Assembly: GCF_025175675.1 (NCBI RefSeq)
Contig: NZ_JANIOA010000036.1
Location: 1 to 44,776 of the forward strand
From: Sedimenticola hydrogenitrophicus
GTDB taxonomy: Bacteria; Pseudomonadota; Gammaproteobacteria; Chromatiales; Chromatiaceae
Length of the DNA: 44,776 bases
Direction of reading: 5' to 3'
The notes below the pieces were generated by a model. The model did no database searches and had not been told where the DNA came from. It saw only the letters and a program-made list of their open reading frames with translations. The position numbers and the translations under genes are program-made. Of this stretch, positions 1 to 9,768 are shown one piece after another (positions within the stretch are counted from its first letter, which is position 1; the number at the start of each line of letters is the position of its first letter).

Positions 1-104
1 CGAGTTTGGGCAGGCGCTGAAAATGGGGCCGGATTCGAGGATACAAGCCATCGTGTGAGGCCGGCAAGGCAGGCCAATCACCCCGTGGGTAGTTACAGCC
101 ATAC
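1..104. repeat. Family A nested-palindrome element, copy 1 (right part, cut by the window edge)
   Basis: This is nearly identical to the right half of the copy at 7780-7986. It runs from the central GCGAAGCGAGTTTGGGCAGG region through the GGGGCCGGATTCGAGG arm and the GGCCGGCAAGGCAGGCC arm to the terminal GTTAC. The left half must lie before the window. It sits upstream of the patatin-like gene. Confidence 0.85.
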
Positions 105-198
105 TTAGAATTGCTGAACACACCCCGATCCACTTGACATCGGCTGCGGGCAATGGGGTAATCCGGCGCTAAGTCAGCCTGGACCCACTGTCAACCCG

Positions 199-1566
199 AT
201 GAACCGGAATTCAACGCTTTACGTTCTACTCCTCAGCCTACTGCTGCTCGGCGGCTGTGCCAGCCAGGCCCGTTTTCCCGACAATCCGCCCCTGGCCGCG
301 GCGAAACCGACGCTCAGCCCGATCACCCCGGACTCCACGGTGCTGCTGATGACCCTCTCCGGCGGCGGCAGCCGGGCTTCCGCCTTCGCCTACGGGGTGA
401 TGGAGGCATTGCACCAGACCCCGCTCACCACCCGGCCCGACGCGCCCACCCTGCTGGACAAGGTGGACCTGATCTCGGCGGTCTCCGGCGGCAGCATCAT
501 CGCGGCCTATTACGGACTGCATGGCGACCGGCTGTTCGAGCGCTTCCGTGATGACTTCCTGAAGCAGAATGTGAGGGACGAGATCCGCCAGCGCATGCTG
601 TCACTGGAAAACCTCTCCCGGCTCTCCTCCACCACCTTCGGTTCCGGGGATATCCTGGACGAGTATTTCAGGGAGAAGTTGTTCGGCGAACGCCCGCTGA
701 GTGAACTCTTCGATGACCAGGGGCCGGTGATCATCATCAACGCCACCGACCTGTTCAAGGGGAGCCGCTTCGGCTTCACCCCCGAGCTGTTCTCCCTGAT
801 CTGCTCCGACAACGAGCACTTCCCGGTGGCCCGGGCGGTGGCCGCCTCCAGCGCGGTGCCGTTGATCTTCACCCCGATCACCCTGACCAACCGGGCCGGC
901 AGCTGCGGCGCGCCGGTCCCGGAGTGGGTACGGGTCGGGCTCACGGAAAAGGCGAAAAATCCCCGCCGTTACCGCCTGGCCAGGACCTGGAGCCGCTACC
1001 TGAACCGCCCGGAACACCCTTACGTGCACCTGTTGGATGGCGGTCTGGCCGACAACCTGGGACTGCGCGCCATGCTCGACCAGATCATTATCCATGACGG
1101 CCTGGACGATACCCTCAAACATGACATGTTGGCGCAGGCCCGGCGCATCGTCCTGATCGAGATCGACGCGGCGGCCCGGCTACCGAGCGAGTGGGAGAAG
1201 AAGCCGGATCATCCGCCACAAACGGTGATCCTGGATGCCGCCAGCACCACCCCCCTGAGCAACTACAACTTCGAGACCAAGGCCTACCTGCACAGTCAAT
1301 TGGAGCCCTGGCTGCGCCAGAACGGTGCCGCACCCTGCCGGGACCAGGCGCGTTGCCAGCCCGAGCTCTACATCATCGAGATCAATCTGGACGATAGCAG
1401 TGAACAGCTCGACGGCCAGCCCCTGTCGACCATTCCCACCGACTTCAACCTGCCGGAACAGGCGGCGGAACGGCTGATTGAGGCGGGTAACCAACTGCTG
1501 CGCCAGCACCCGGAATTCAGCCGCCTGCTGAAGGATCTCTATGCGGAGATGGCCGGGTTTCGCTGA
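199..1566 (+). CDS. Patatin-like phospholipase family lipoprotein
   Basis: Predicted lipid-anchored serine hydrolase of the patatin family (455 aa), probably a periplasm-facing lipase or phospholipase. A signal peptide ends in a lipobox (LLGGC, lipidated Cys20). The oxyanion-hole motif GGGSRA is at 55-60. The nucleophile elbow AVSGG puts the catalytic Ser at 96. The DGG motif (LLDGGLADN) puts the dyad Asp at about 280, so the Ser-Asp dyad is complete. The first ATG is used because the signal peptide follows directly, although no strong Shine-Dalgarno precedes it. The gene stands alone, convergent with ispG. The family is clear; the substrate is unknown. Confidence 0.88.
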   Translation: MNRNSTLYVLLLSLLLLGGCASQARFPDNPPLAAAKPTLSPITPDSTVLLMTLSGGGSRASAFAYGVMEALHQTPLTTRPDAPTLLDKVDLISAVSGGSIIAAYYGLHGDRLFERFRDDFLKQNVRDEIRQRMLSLENLSRLSSTTFGSGDILDEYFREKLFGERPLSELFDDQGPVIIINATDLFKGSRFGFTPELFSLICSDNEHFPVARAVAASSAVPLIFTPITLTNRAGSCGAPVPEWVRVGLTEKAKNPRRYRLARTWSRYLNRPEHPYVHLLDGGLADNLGLRAMLDQIIIHDGLDDTLKHDMLAQARRIVLIEIDAAARLPSEWEKKPDHPPQTVILDAASTTPLSNYNFETKAYLHSQLEPWLRQNGAAPCRDQARCQPELYIIEINLDDSSEQLDGQPLSTIPTDFNLPEQAAERLIEAGNQLLRQHPEFSRLLKDLYAEMAGFR

Positions 1567-1668
1567 CGCTCCCGAACGACGTACCCGCTGCAGGGATCCA
1601 GTTCCGGAAAGCGATGGCAGCGGGGCTGCGCCCAGCCTGTAGGAGGCCCGCCCCCACTGGCTGACCGA

Positions 1669-2889
1669 TCAACCGTAATGGCGCTCCACGTAGCGTTCCA
1701 CCAGCTGCTGGAACTCCTCGGCGATGTGTTCCCCCTTGAGGGTAACGGTCTTTTCCCCGTCCTCGTACACCGGCGCCACCGGCACCTCGCCACTGCCGGG
1801 CAGGCTGATGCCGATATTGGCATGTTTGCTCTCGCCGGGACCGTTGACCACACAGCCCATCACCGCCACCTTCATCTCTTCGACCCCGGGATACTGTCGG
1901 CGCCACTGCGGCATTTGCGCCCGCAGATAGTCCTGGATCTCCTGGGCCAGCTGCTGGAAGAAGACGCTGCTGGTGCGCCCGCAGCCGGGACAGGCGATCA
2001 CCATCGGAGTGAACGAGCGCAGCCCCATGGACTGCAGGATCTCCTGGGCCACCTGCACCTCCTGGGTGCGGGCGCCGCCGGGTTCCGGGGTCAGGGAGAT
2101 GCGGATGGTGTCGCCGATGCCCTCCTGCAGCAACACCGCCAGGGCGGCAGTGGAGGCGACGATCCCCTTGGAGCCCATGCCCGCCTCGGTCAGCCCGAGA
2201 TGCAGGGCATAGTCACAGCGGCCGGCGAGTTCGCGATAGACGCCGATCAGGTCCTGCACCCCACTCATCTTGCAGGAGAGGACGATACGGTCGCGCCCCA
2301 GCCCCAGCTCCTCGGCGCGGCGGGCGTTGTCCAGGGCCGAGACCACCATGATCTCGCGGATCACCCGGTCGTTGTCCAGCGGCGCGGCGGCGCGGGCGTT
2401 CTCGTCCATCATCCGCATCACCAGTTCCTGGTCCATGCTGCCCCAGTTGACGCCGATGCGCACCGCCTTGTCGTGGCGGCAGGCCAGCTCGATCATGGCG
2501 GCAAACTTCTCGTCCCGGTTGGCGCCGCGGCCCACATTGCCCGGGTTGATGCGGTATTTGTCCAGGGCCCGGGCGCACTCGGGATAGGTCCGCAGCAGCT
2601 TGTGGCCGTTGAAGTGGAAATCGCCCACCAGCGGTACATCGACCCCCAGCTTGTCCAGCCCGTCGCGGATCGAGGCGACGGCGCGGGCCGCCGCCTCGCT
2701 GTTCACCGTGATGCGCACCAGCTCGGAGCCGGCGCGGCGCAGTTCGGCCACCTGGCGGATGGTGGCCGCGATATCCGCCGTGTCGGTATTGGTCATCGAC
2801 TGAATGACCACCGGGGCGGCGCCACCGACGGTGACACCGCCGATGCGAACACCCACGGTCGCGGCACGTTTGACTGTCAGCTCAGACAT
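1669..2889 (-). CDS. ispG: 4-hydroxy-3-methylbut-2-enyl diphosphate synthase (IspG/GcpE)
   Basis: This enzyme does the penultimate MEP-pathway step: [4Fe-4S]-dependent reductive ring opening of methylerythritol cyclodiphosphate to HMBPP. The protein is 406 aa from the ATG at 2889 ([18 protein letters not shown]); a further 27 upstream codons are open but unlike the family. The cluster ligands are visible as CPGCG (Cys300, Cys303) and [10 protein letters not shown] (Cys346, Glu353). It is somewhat longer than the E. coli enzyme (372 aa). It is the last gene of argG-pilZ-ispG, starting 4 nt after the pilZ stop, so translational coupling is likely. dxs, the first MEP gene, is also in this window at 39.8 kb. 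Confidence 0.95.
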   Translation of the reverse strand: MSELTVKRAATVGVRIGGVTVGGAAPVVIQSMTNTDTADIAATIRQVAELRRAGSELVRITVNSEAAARAVASIRDGLDKLGVDVPLVGDFHFNGHKLLRTYPECARALDKYRINPGNVGRGANRDEKFAAMIELACRHDKAVRIGVNWGSMDQELVMRMMDENARAAAPLDNDRVIREIMVVSALDNARRAEELGLGRDRIVLSCKMSGVQDLIGVYRELAGRCDYALHLGLTEAGMGSKGIVASTAALAVLLQEGIGDTIRISLTPEPGGARTQEVQVAQEILQSMGLRSFTPMVIACPGCGRTSSVFFQQLAQEIQDYLRAQMPQWRRQYPGVEEMKVAVMGCVVNGPGESKHANIGISLPGSGEVPVAPVYEDGEKTVTLKGEHIAEEFQQLVERYVERHYG

Positions 2890-2893
2890 ACAC

Positions 2894-3154
2894 TTAAAGG
2901 AACCTGACGGCGATACCCCGGCCGGGCTCGGTCCTGACCACCACGGCGCGTTGTGGCAGCGGGTCTTCAATATCCATGGCCAGCACCTCGACTTGCGAAT
3001 CCAGGGCCGGCAGCAACTCCTCCTTGATGATCAGAAACAGACCCCCGTGAGACAGATCCTTGGTATACACCTCACGCACCCGGCCTTCGGCATCGGTCAG
3101 CCTGACCTGGGAGCGCAGGGAGAAGCGGGAATACTCACGGTTGTCGATGGTCAT
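2894..3154 (-). CDS. PilZ-domain protein, putative c-di-GMP receptor
   Basis: A single PilZ domain of 86 aa and nothing else. Both c-di-GMP-contacting motifs are present: RxxxR at 10-14 (RFSLR) and DxSxxG at 33-38 (DLSHGG). PilZ proteins bind cyclic di-GMP and act on a partner. No partner domain is fused here and the target is unknown. It lies 13 bp after argG and 4 bp before ispG, so it is probably made from the same transcript as two metabolic enzymes. The start has only a weak ribosome-binding site, suggesting coupling to argG translation. Confidence 0.85.
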   Translation of the reverse strand: MTIDNREYSRFSLRSQVRLTDAEGRVREVYTKDLSHGGLFLIIKEELLPALDSQVEVLAMDIEDPLPQRAVVVRTEPGRGIAVRFL

Positions 3155-3167
3155 GCCAATCGGGCCG

Positions 3168-4388
<1,221 letters not shown>

Positions 4389-4445
4389 GGGGAAACTCCG
4401 TAGATTGCTGCCGCCCAAGCGGCTTTGCCGTCAAGAAAGCGTAGC

Positions 4446-4474
4446 ATTATAACGCAGTCAGGCGGGTTTCATAC
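4446..4474 (-). promoter_or_regulatory. Candidate argG promoter (-10 box)
   Basis: The minus strand has a perfect TATAAT (4446-4451) about 58 bp upstream of the argG start. The -35 region is poor (TATGAA-like at about 16 bp spacing). The leader between it and the gene contains a small GCCGC/GCGGC inverted repeat. Confidence 0.35.
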
Positions 4475-4572
4475 CAGCCGTTGCGCGGGGTTGCAGTGGC
4501 TTGCCAGGGGGAGGGTGCGGAAGAGCCTTCCGGCTGATCCAGCCTACAATTGCCGGGCCACCAAAATATCCA

Positions 4573-4644
4573 GGGGTCGGAGTCAAATGGGGCCAACAGG
4601 GTGGGTATAATCGCACAATCCAGGACCCATTTGACTCCGACCCC
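4573..4644. repeat. GGGGTCGGAGTCAA palindromic repeat, copy 1
   Basis: A perfect 19-bp inverted repeat: GGGGTCGGAGTCAAATGGG at 4573-4591 and its complement at 4626-4644, enclosing 34 bp. Two more copies, with slightly different inner arms, are at 34116-34184 and 38046-38114. Confidence 0.85.
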
Positions 4645-4689
4645 ACACAATTCCAGGCCACCAAAACCGGGAGCCCGTAAAAAGCAGGC

Positions 4690-4761
4690 AACCGCGAAGC
4701 GCGCCAAATGCGCAAAGGAAAACCAATCCTCTCCTTTGCGCGCTTGGCGTTCTTGGCGGTT
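4690..4761. repeat. CCAAG-type intergenic palindrome, copy 1
   Basis: An imperfect 30-bp inverted repeat (4690-4719 against 4732-4761; most positions pair) with arms related to AACCGCCAAGAACGCCAAG...GCAAAGGA. A related but more diverged copy is at 6693-6775. The rest of the 418-bp gap between herA and argG shows no gene. Confidence 0.7.
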
Positions 4762-4806
4762 ACATGTAATTCAGGGGGCCTTCGGTTAAATTTCCCAGGG
4801 ACGGGC

Positions 4807-6444
4807 TCAGCGCCCCTGGCGGCGCCAGCGGCGCACGATCGCCTCCACATCCACCGTGCCCGGTCCGTCACGCCACATATTGTAGAAGTCGATATCATTA
4901 CTGTTCGGCGCCGGGTCGGGGGGATGGAACTGGAAGCGGGTCGGCAGCGGCACCGCCTCGCCCAGCGCCATCGCCTCACCGCGCCCCAGGGCGGCGAGGA
5001 TATTCACCAGGTTGGACTCCGCGTCCGGCACCAGGTCGCGGATATACTGCTGGTCTTCCGGGTTGGTCACGCGCAGGCAGATGAAGCTGCCGCACTGCGC
5101 CAGCACCGTCTCCGACAGCTCATGCGGCCGCTGGCTCACCACGGCCAACCCCACCCCGTACTTGCGTCCCTCCTTGGCGATACGCTCCATGGAGCGCCGG
5201 GTCCCCTCGAACTGGGTACCGGCCTCGCGCGGGATGTAGTTATGCGCCTCCTCGCAGACCAGCAGCAGGGGGAACTCACGGGACTGCGGATTCCAGTAGT
5301 TGAATTCGAAGGCGAGCCGACCGATCTGCGCCGACACCGTGGGTCGCACGTCGAACGGCACCGAACTGAAGTCGATCACCGTAATCTGCCGTTGCGGCTC
5401 CACCAGACCGACGAACTCCCGCAGCAGATCCACCAGGGTGGCGGAGGATTTGCGCCGTTTCGGCTTGAACAGGAAATCGTAGCGCACATCGTTGAAGCGG
5501 CTCTGCATCTTGATCAGAAATTCATCGAACTGACCGTACAGCGCCCCCTTCACCTTACCGAAGTCCATCACCTGCTCATTGGCCCGCTTGAACTGATGGA
5601 ACAGCTCCGCCAGGGAGAAGTAGACCGGCGAATCGATCGAGATATGGGCATCATCCATATCGCTGTTGGCCTTGCGCCGCAGCGTCAGCAGCACCTCGCG
5701 CAGAAACGCCATCTGGGTGGAGGCCTTGGCGTCGTCGCGGTCGATCAGCAGGTCCACCAGCTCACCATAGGTCAGCAACCAATAAGGTATCTCCAGATTG
5801 CGCGCGTCGATATAGCGGCAGGTCCCCTCCGCGAAGGCGGAGTGCTGGGTCTCGCCCTCACTCCAGACGTACTCGCCGTGAAGATCCAGCAGGATCACCT
5901 TGGCCTTTGGCATCACCTGCACGGTGCGCTGCAGTATGCTGGCCACCGCCCAGGACTTGCCGGAGCCGGACTGGCCGAGAATCGCCATGTGACGGCCAAA
6001 CAGGGCCGTGGGATCCAGACAAACCCCCATGGAGGTGAGGGTGGGCAGGTAGCCCAGTTCGAAGCCGGTGGACTGGTACTTCTTGAACAGGATGGCGATC
6101 TCGTCCGGGCGCACCACGTGCACCTCCGCCCCGGGGGTCGGGTAGTGAATCACCCCACGGTGGAAGTTCCTGTCCCGATCCAGTTCGCCCAGGGGAACCA
6201 GCGTCATCACCCCGCGCATGCCACCCGCCTCCAGGTGCTCCTGACCGGCGCCGATCACCATGGCCACCACCTCAATACCGCGCTGTTTCACCATCAGATA
6301 AGAGCCCAGCTGGCCCACGGAGATATCGCCTGTTTCCGCCGGGACCACGGGAAACTCGCCATGCTCCATCGTGGTCAGCTCGGCGAGCATGATGTTTTCA
6401 CGTACTTCGGTAACCCTACCGATATGGGTTTGCGTATTTTCCAT
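4807..6444 (-). CDS. HerA/DUF87-family ATPase with HAS-barrel
   Basis: Predicted hexameric DNA-translocating ATPase of the HerA/FtsK superfamily, 545 aa. An N-terminal HAS-barrel-like beta region covers about 1-120. Walker A GQSGSGKS is at 157-164. Walker B LLLVCEEAH is near 391-401, followed by a sensor-like VVSQRPHE. HerA normally works with the nuclease NurA in end resection, or with other nucleases in defence modules. No NurA, SIR2, DUF4297 or other effector lies beside it, so its partner is unknown. The neighbouring gaps on both sides contain only repeats. Confidence 0.85.
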   Translation of the reverse strand: MENTQTHIGRVTEVRENIMLAELTTMEHGEFPVVPAETGDISVGQLGSYLMVKQRGIEVVAMVIGAGQEHLEAGGMRGVMTLVPLGELDRDRNFHRGVIHYPTPGAEVHVVRPDEIAILFKKYQSTGFELGYLPTLTSMGVCLDPTALFGRHMAILGQSGSGKSWAVASILQRTVQVMPKAKVILLDLHGEYVWSEGETQHSAFAEGTCRYIDARNLEIPYWLLTYGELVDLLIDRDDAKASTQMAFLREVLLTLRRKANSDMDDAHISIDSPVYFSLAELFHQFKRANEQVMDFGKVKGALYGQFDEFLIKMQSRFNDVRYDFLFKPKRRKSSATLVDLLREFVGLVEPQRQITVIDFSSVPFDVRPTVSAQIGRLAFEFNYWNPQSREFPLLLVCEEAHNYIPREAGTQFEGTRRSMERIAKEGRKYGVGLAVVSQRPHELSETVLAQCGSFICLRVTNPEDQQYIRDLVPDAESNLVNILAALGRGEAMALGEAVPLPTRFQFHPPDPAPNSNDIDFYNMWRDGPGTVDVEAIVRRWRRQGR

Positions 6445-6692
6445 TCTGGTCGGACCCCGTTCTGTGGTTCTTTAGTTATTGTTCCGGGCGGTGGCGGCCT
6501 GGGAGTATGGATTATTGATGCGCTGAAAGCGTCTTTTTCAAATTAAAGAATACCCCACATCGTCGCACTGTGTTGTGAATAATTTCTGCAATTCCAAATA
6601 CAAATAAGAACCACCGTAAAACTCCAGGGCAATGTCAGATTTGAGCTATGCATCGATCGGACGCCTCTGCATGGCAATTGGCAGATTGATTC

Positions 6693-6775
6693 TCACCAAG
6701 ACGCCAAGCACGCAAAGTTTAAACAAAAGGAGCGCTTTTCCTTGGCGTTCTTGGCGTCTTGGCGAACGCAATGAT
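6693..6775. repeat. CCAAG-type intergenic palindrome, copy 2
   Basis: CACCAAGACGCCAAGCACGC on the left faces CTTGGCGTTCTTGGCGTCTT on the right, giving an imperfect stem. It is related to 4690-4761. It lies in the 469-bp gene-free gap 6445-6913. Confidence 0.65.
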
Positions 6776-6804
6776 CCGTTACCGAATTGGGGGCGGGAAC
6801 CAAA

Positions 6805-6850
6805 GAGGGGCCGACCGTACCTGCCGACGGCGCCCTTGGAGCGCCCCATA
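6805..6850. repeat. GCCGACGGCGCCC repeat, copy 1
   Basis: Shares the pattern GGGCC-G-CCGT-CC-GCCGACGGCGCCC...GCGCCC-ATA with 33819-33863, where the ends form a clearer ATAGGGCG/CGCCCTAT inverted repeat. Non-coding. Confidence 0.5.
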
Positions 6851-6913
6851 ATCTGACTTGATCGCGAGGGGTAAGCTTGGGACCCGCGCAAGGGGGGGCG
6901 CGGACGGGGGCGC

Positions 6914-7693
6914 TCAGAAGTCGTGCAGAAACTCATTCAGCAGGTCGGAGAACGCCTGCGGCTGTTCGGCATAGACCCAGTGGCCGGCGCCCGGGACGCC
7001 GCGCAGGCGGGCGCGGGGAAACAGCCCCCGGATGATCGGTTTGGCCTCCGGCTGCAGATAGTCCGACTGTTCACCGTGTATGAACAGGGTAGGCCCGGGA
7101 TAGGCGGGGCCGTCGTGGGTCGGGAAACCGACGATCTCCGCCATGCCCCGGGTCAGGGCCGGGAGGTTCATGCGCCATCCCCAGCCCCCCGCCACCTGCT
7201 GCAGATTCTGCAGCAGGAACTGGCGCAATCCCGCCTCATCCAGATAGCCGGCGAGGATCGCATCCGCCTCACCCCGACTGCCGACAGGCGCCTGGTCAAC
7301 CGCGTGCAGCGCCTCATAGATCACCCCGAAGCGGTTGGGATAGGCGACCGGTGCGATATCCACCACCACCAGTCCAGTCACCCGTTCCGGCTGTTCCAGG
7401 GCCAGCCACATGGCGGCCTTCCCCCCCATGCTGTGTCCGATCAGCAGCGCCGACTCCAGCCCCTGCTGGTCAATCAGCTGCGCCACATCCCGGGCCAGGG
7501 CGGCATAGCCGACCTCCTCGTCATGGGGTGAGCGGCCATGGTTGCGCAGGTCCGGCACCAGCACGTGGAAGCGGTCGGCCAGCCCGCGGGCCAGCGAGTG
7601 CCAGTTGGCGGAGGAGCCGAGTAGGCCGTGCAGAAAGACCAGCGTGGGGTGCTGGTCGCTGTAGCTGCCATATTCCCGGTAGTGGAGTCGCAT
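6914..7693 (-). CDS. Alpha/beta-hydrolase fold esterase, YbfF-like
   Basis: Cytoplasmic serine esterase or acyl-CoA thioesterase-like hydrolase, 259 aa from MRLHYREYGSY (20 upstream open codons discarded because the fold starts here). HG oxyanion region FLHGLLGSSANW is at 20-31. The nucleophile elbow GHSMGG gives Ser88. His238 is in GAGHWVYAEQP. Asp211 (HGEQSDYL) is a possible acid. Length and motifs fit E. coli YbfF (254 aa). It is a single gene between repeat-filled gaps. The physiological substrate cannot be read from the sequence. Confidence 0.85.
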   Translation of the reverse strand: MRLHYREYGSYSDQHPTLVFLHGLLGSSANWHSLARGLADRFHVLVPDLRNHGRSPHDEEVGYAALARDVAQLIDQQGLESALLIGHSMGGKAAMWLALEQPERVTGLVVVDIAPVAYPNRFGVIYEALHAVDQAPVGSRGEADAILAGYLDEAGLRQFLLQNLQQVAGGWGWRMNLPALTRGMAEIVGFPTHDGPAYPGPTLFIHGEQSDYLQPEAKPIIRGLFPRARLRGVPGAGHWVYAEQPQAFSDLLNEFLHDF

Positions 7694-7779
7694 TGTCCGT
7701 TCCGCTGTGGTGAGACTTTTTTCGGCGCCGGATTGAACGGTCCAACCACCCAACCCGGGGCCTAGAGGCCAAGCTGTTT

Positions 7780-7986
7780 GTAACGACTCATCCGGTCAGT
7801 AAGAGATGGGCCTGCCTTGTTGGCCGATCTTGATGGCGCCTCGAATCCGGTCCCGTTTTCAGATTCAAGCCTGCCCTTGTTTGAGCGAAGCGAGTTTGGG
7901 CAGGCGCTGAAAATGGGGCCGGATTCGAGGATACAAGCCATCGGGTGAGGCCAACAAGGCAGGCCCATCACCCCGTAAGCAGTTAC
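7780..7986. repeat. Family A nested-palindrome element, copy 2 (complete, 207 bp)
   Basis: Bounded by GTAAC (7780) and GTTAC (7986). From outside in, the left arm has GGCCTGCCTTGTTGGCC, CCTCGAATCCGG and GCCTGCCC, and the right arm carries their complements, so the whole element can fold into one long interrupted hairpin. The centre is TTGTTTGAGCGAAGCGAGTTT. The two ends differ: end A reads ACTCATCCGGTC, end B reads GCTTACGGGG. It ends 6 bp from the lpdA stop codon. No open reading frame looks real inside it. Confidence 0.92.
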
Positions 7987-7992
7987 GGCTGC

Positions 7993-9447
7993 TTACTTCT
8001 TTTTCGGCGGCATCAGGTCGGTAATGGTGCCATCCGCCATCTCCGCCGCGAAGCAGATGGTCTCGCTCAGGGTCGGGTGCGGATGGATGGTCAGGCCGAT
8101 ATCCTCGACATCCGCCCCCATCTCCAGGGCCAGTACCGTCTCGCCGATCAGTTCGCCGGCATTCACACCGACAATGCCGGCACCCAGAATGCGCTTGGTC
8201 TCGGGATCGAACAGCAGTTTTGTCATGCCCTCTTCACGGCCGATACCCAGGGCACGTCCCGAAGCGGCCCAGGGGAAGGCGGCCTTCTCGTAGGCGATGC
8301 CCTGCGCCTTGGCATCCGTTTCGGTCAGCCCCATCCAGGCCACTTCCGGATCCGTGTAGGCCACCGACGGAATGGTCAGCGGATCGAACAGCGCGTGATG
8401 GCCGGCGATCACTTCCGCGGCGACCTTCGCCTCGTGGGTCGCCTTGTGGGCCAGCATCGGGTTGCCCACCACGTCGCCGATGGCGTAGATATTGGGCACG
8501 TTGGTACGCATGTGCTGGTCCACCGCGATGAATCCGCGCTCGTCCACCTTGACCCCGGCCAGGTCGGCGCCGATCAGCTTGCCGTTGGGCACGCGACCCA
8601 CCGCCACCAGCACCTTGTCGTACACGAGTGCCTTTTCCGGGGCGTGCTTGCCTTCGAAGGTCACCTTCAGGCCGCCCTTCTGCGCCTTGATCTCGGTTAC
8701 CTTGGTGTCCAGCATGATGCTGTTGAACTGCTCCTTGAGGCGCTTCTGCAGCGGCCTTACCAGATCGGTATCACAGCCGGGGATCAGACTGGACTGCAGT
8801 TCAACCACGTCGATCTGACTGCCCAGGGTGGCGTACACCGTACCCATCTCCAGGCCGATGATACCGCCACCCACCACCAGCATCTTCTTGGGGATATCTT
8901 CCAATTCCAGGGCGCCGGTGGAGTTGATCAGTCGCGGATCGTCATTGGGGAAACCGGGAATCGCCACCGGCCGCGAGCCGCAGGCGATGATGGCGTTTTC
9001 AAAACCGATGATCACCCGGCCCTTGCCGGTGTCGACGCTGATGCGGTTCGGGCTCTCGAACTGTCCCCAGCCGGTCACCACCTCGACCTTGCGCTGCTTG
9101 GCCAGGGCTGCCAGGCCCTGGGTCAGGCGGCCCACCACCTTGTCCTTGCCGGCGCGCATCTTGTCCAGATCGATTTTCGGCTTGCCGAAACTGACCCCCA
9201 TCTGCTCCATCTCGGCCGCTTCGTTAATGATCGCCGCCGTATGCAACAGCGCCTTGGAGGGGATACAGCCGACGTTCAGACAGACACCCCCCAAGCTCTC
9301 GTGCTTTTCAATCAGCACCACCTTTTTCCCCAGGTCGGCGGCGCGAAAGGCGGCGGTATAGCCCCCTGGACCCGCGCCGAGCACTACCACTTCCGCCTGG
9401 ATGTCGACTGCGCCCTGTGTGCTGTTGGAGCCGGAATTGTTATTCAT
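7993..9447 (-). CDS. lpdA: Dihydrolipoyl dehydrogenase (E3)
   Basis: FAD-dependent E3 of the 2-oxoacid dehydrogenase complexes; reoxidises dihydrolipoamide with NAD+. 484 aa with no fused lipoyl domain. FAD-binding GAGPGGYTAAFRA is at 24-36. The redox disulfide CLNVGC is Cys56/Cys61. The NAD site is GGGIIGLEMGTVYA. The active-site His457 and Glu462 are in HPHPTLSE at the dimer interface. It follows aceE and aceF but after a 321-bp gap with AT-rich DNA, so it may have its own promoter and could also serve other complexes. Confidence 0.96.
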   Translation of the reverse strand: MNNNSGSNSTQGAVDIQAEVVVLGAGPGGYTAAFRAADLGKKVVLIEKHESLGGVCLNVGCIPSKALLHTAAIINEAAEMEQMGVSFGKPKIDLDKMRAGKDKVVGRLTQGLAALAKQRKVEVVTGWGQFESPNRISVDTGKGRVIIGFENAIIACGSRPVAIPGFPNDDPRLINSTGALELEDIPKKMLVVGGGIIGLEMGTVYATLGSQIDVVELQSSLIPGCDTDLVRPLQKRLKEQFNSIMLDTKVTEIKAQKGGLKVTFEGKHAPEKALVYDKVLVAVGRVPNGKLIGADLAGVKVDERGFIAVDQHMRTNVPNIYAIGDVVGNPMLAHKATHEAKVAAEVIAGHHALFDPLTIPSVAYTDPEVAWMGLTETDAKAQGIAYEKAAFPWAASGRALGIGREEGMTKLLFDPETKRILGAGIVGVNAGELIGETVLALEMGADVEDIGLTIHPHPTLSETICFAAEMADGTITDLMPPKKK

Positions 9448-9578
9448 CTCTTCTGCTTCACCCTATGCAAATTCCATAATTCAGGATAACCCCACTGGCC
9501 CTACTGGCCCGCCCCTGAAAATCCGTCATCACGGACCCGGAGATCGGCGTTCAAGCTATCCGCTGCGTATTCGGCCCA

Positions 9579-9730
9579 GCTGTTTTTTCTGAAACACTCC
9601 AAAAAAACAAAAAAGCTGAAAAAATATTGAGTAATTATTGGACAAGTGTACTAATTCTTGATTTCACCGCGAAATCATGCAAAGAGTAGCCTATCCGCCA
9701 ATAAATTGAAATTATAAATTTCCCCAAAAC
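9579..9730. other. AT-rich segment in the aceF-lpdA gap
   Basis: The 321-bp gap 9448-9768 has no gene. Within it, 9579-9730 is strikingly AT-rich, with A-runs at 9598-9625 and an imperfect inverted repeat AGCTGTTTTTT...AAAAAAGCT at 9579-9616. It may combine a terminator for aceEF with a promoter for lpdA; no clear -35/-10 pair could be fixed. Confidence 0.4.
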
Positions 9731-9768
9731 CCACCCATTGCGGAAAAACGTCACCGAATCGGCCCCGG

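Noticed and set aside
1678-2907. Long open frame (409 codons) opposite ispG
   Set aside because: His/Gly/Ala-rich mirror of a GC-rich gene; ispG on the other strand has complete family motifs.
4807-6444. HerA ATPase as part of an antiphage defence module
   Set aside because: No SIR2, DUF4297, nuclease or other effector gene is adjacent; the neighbours are metabolic genes.
4708-6546. 612-codon open frame opposite the HerA ATPase
   Set aside because: Low-complexity His/Gln/Leu composition with no motif; the minus-strand frame has intact Walker motifs.
7945-9489. 514-codon open frame opposite lpdA
   Set aside because: Antisense to a clear lipoamide dehydrogenase and without recognisable domain.
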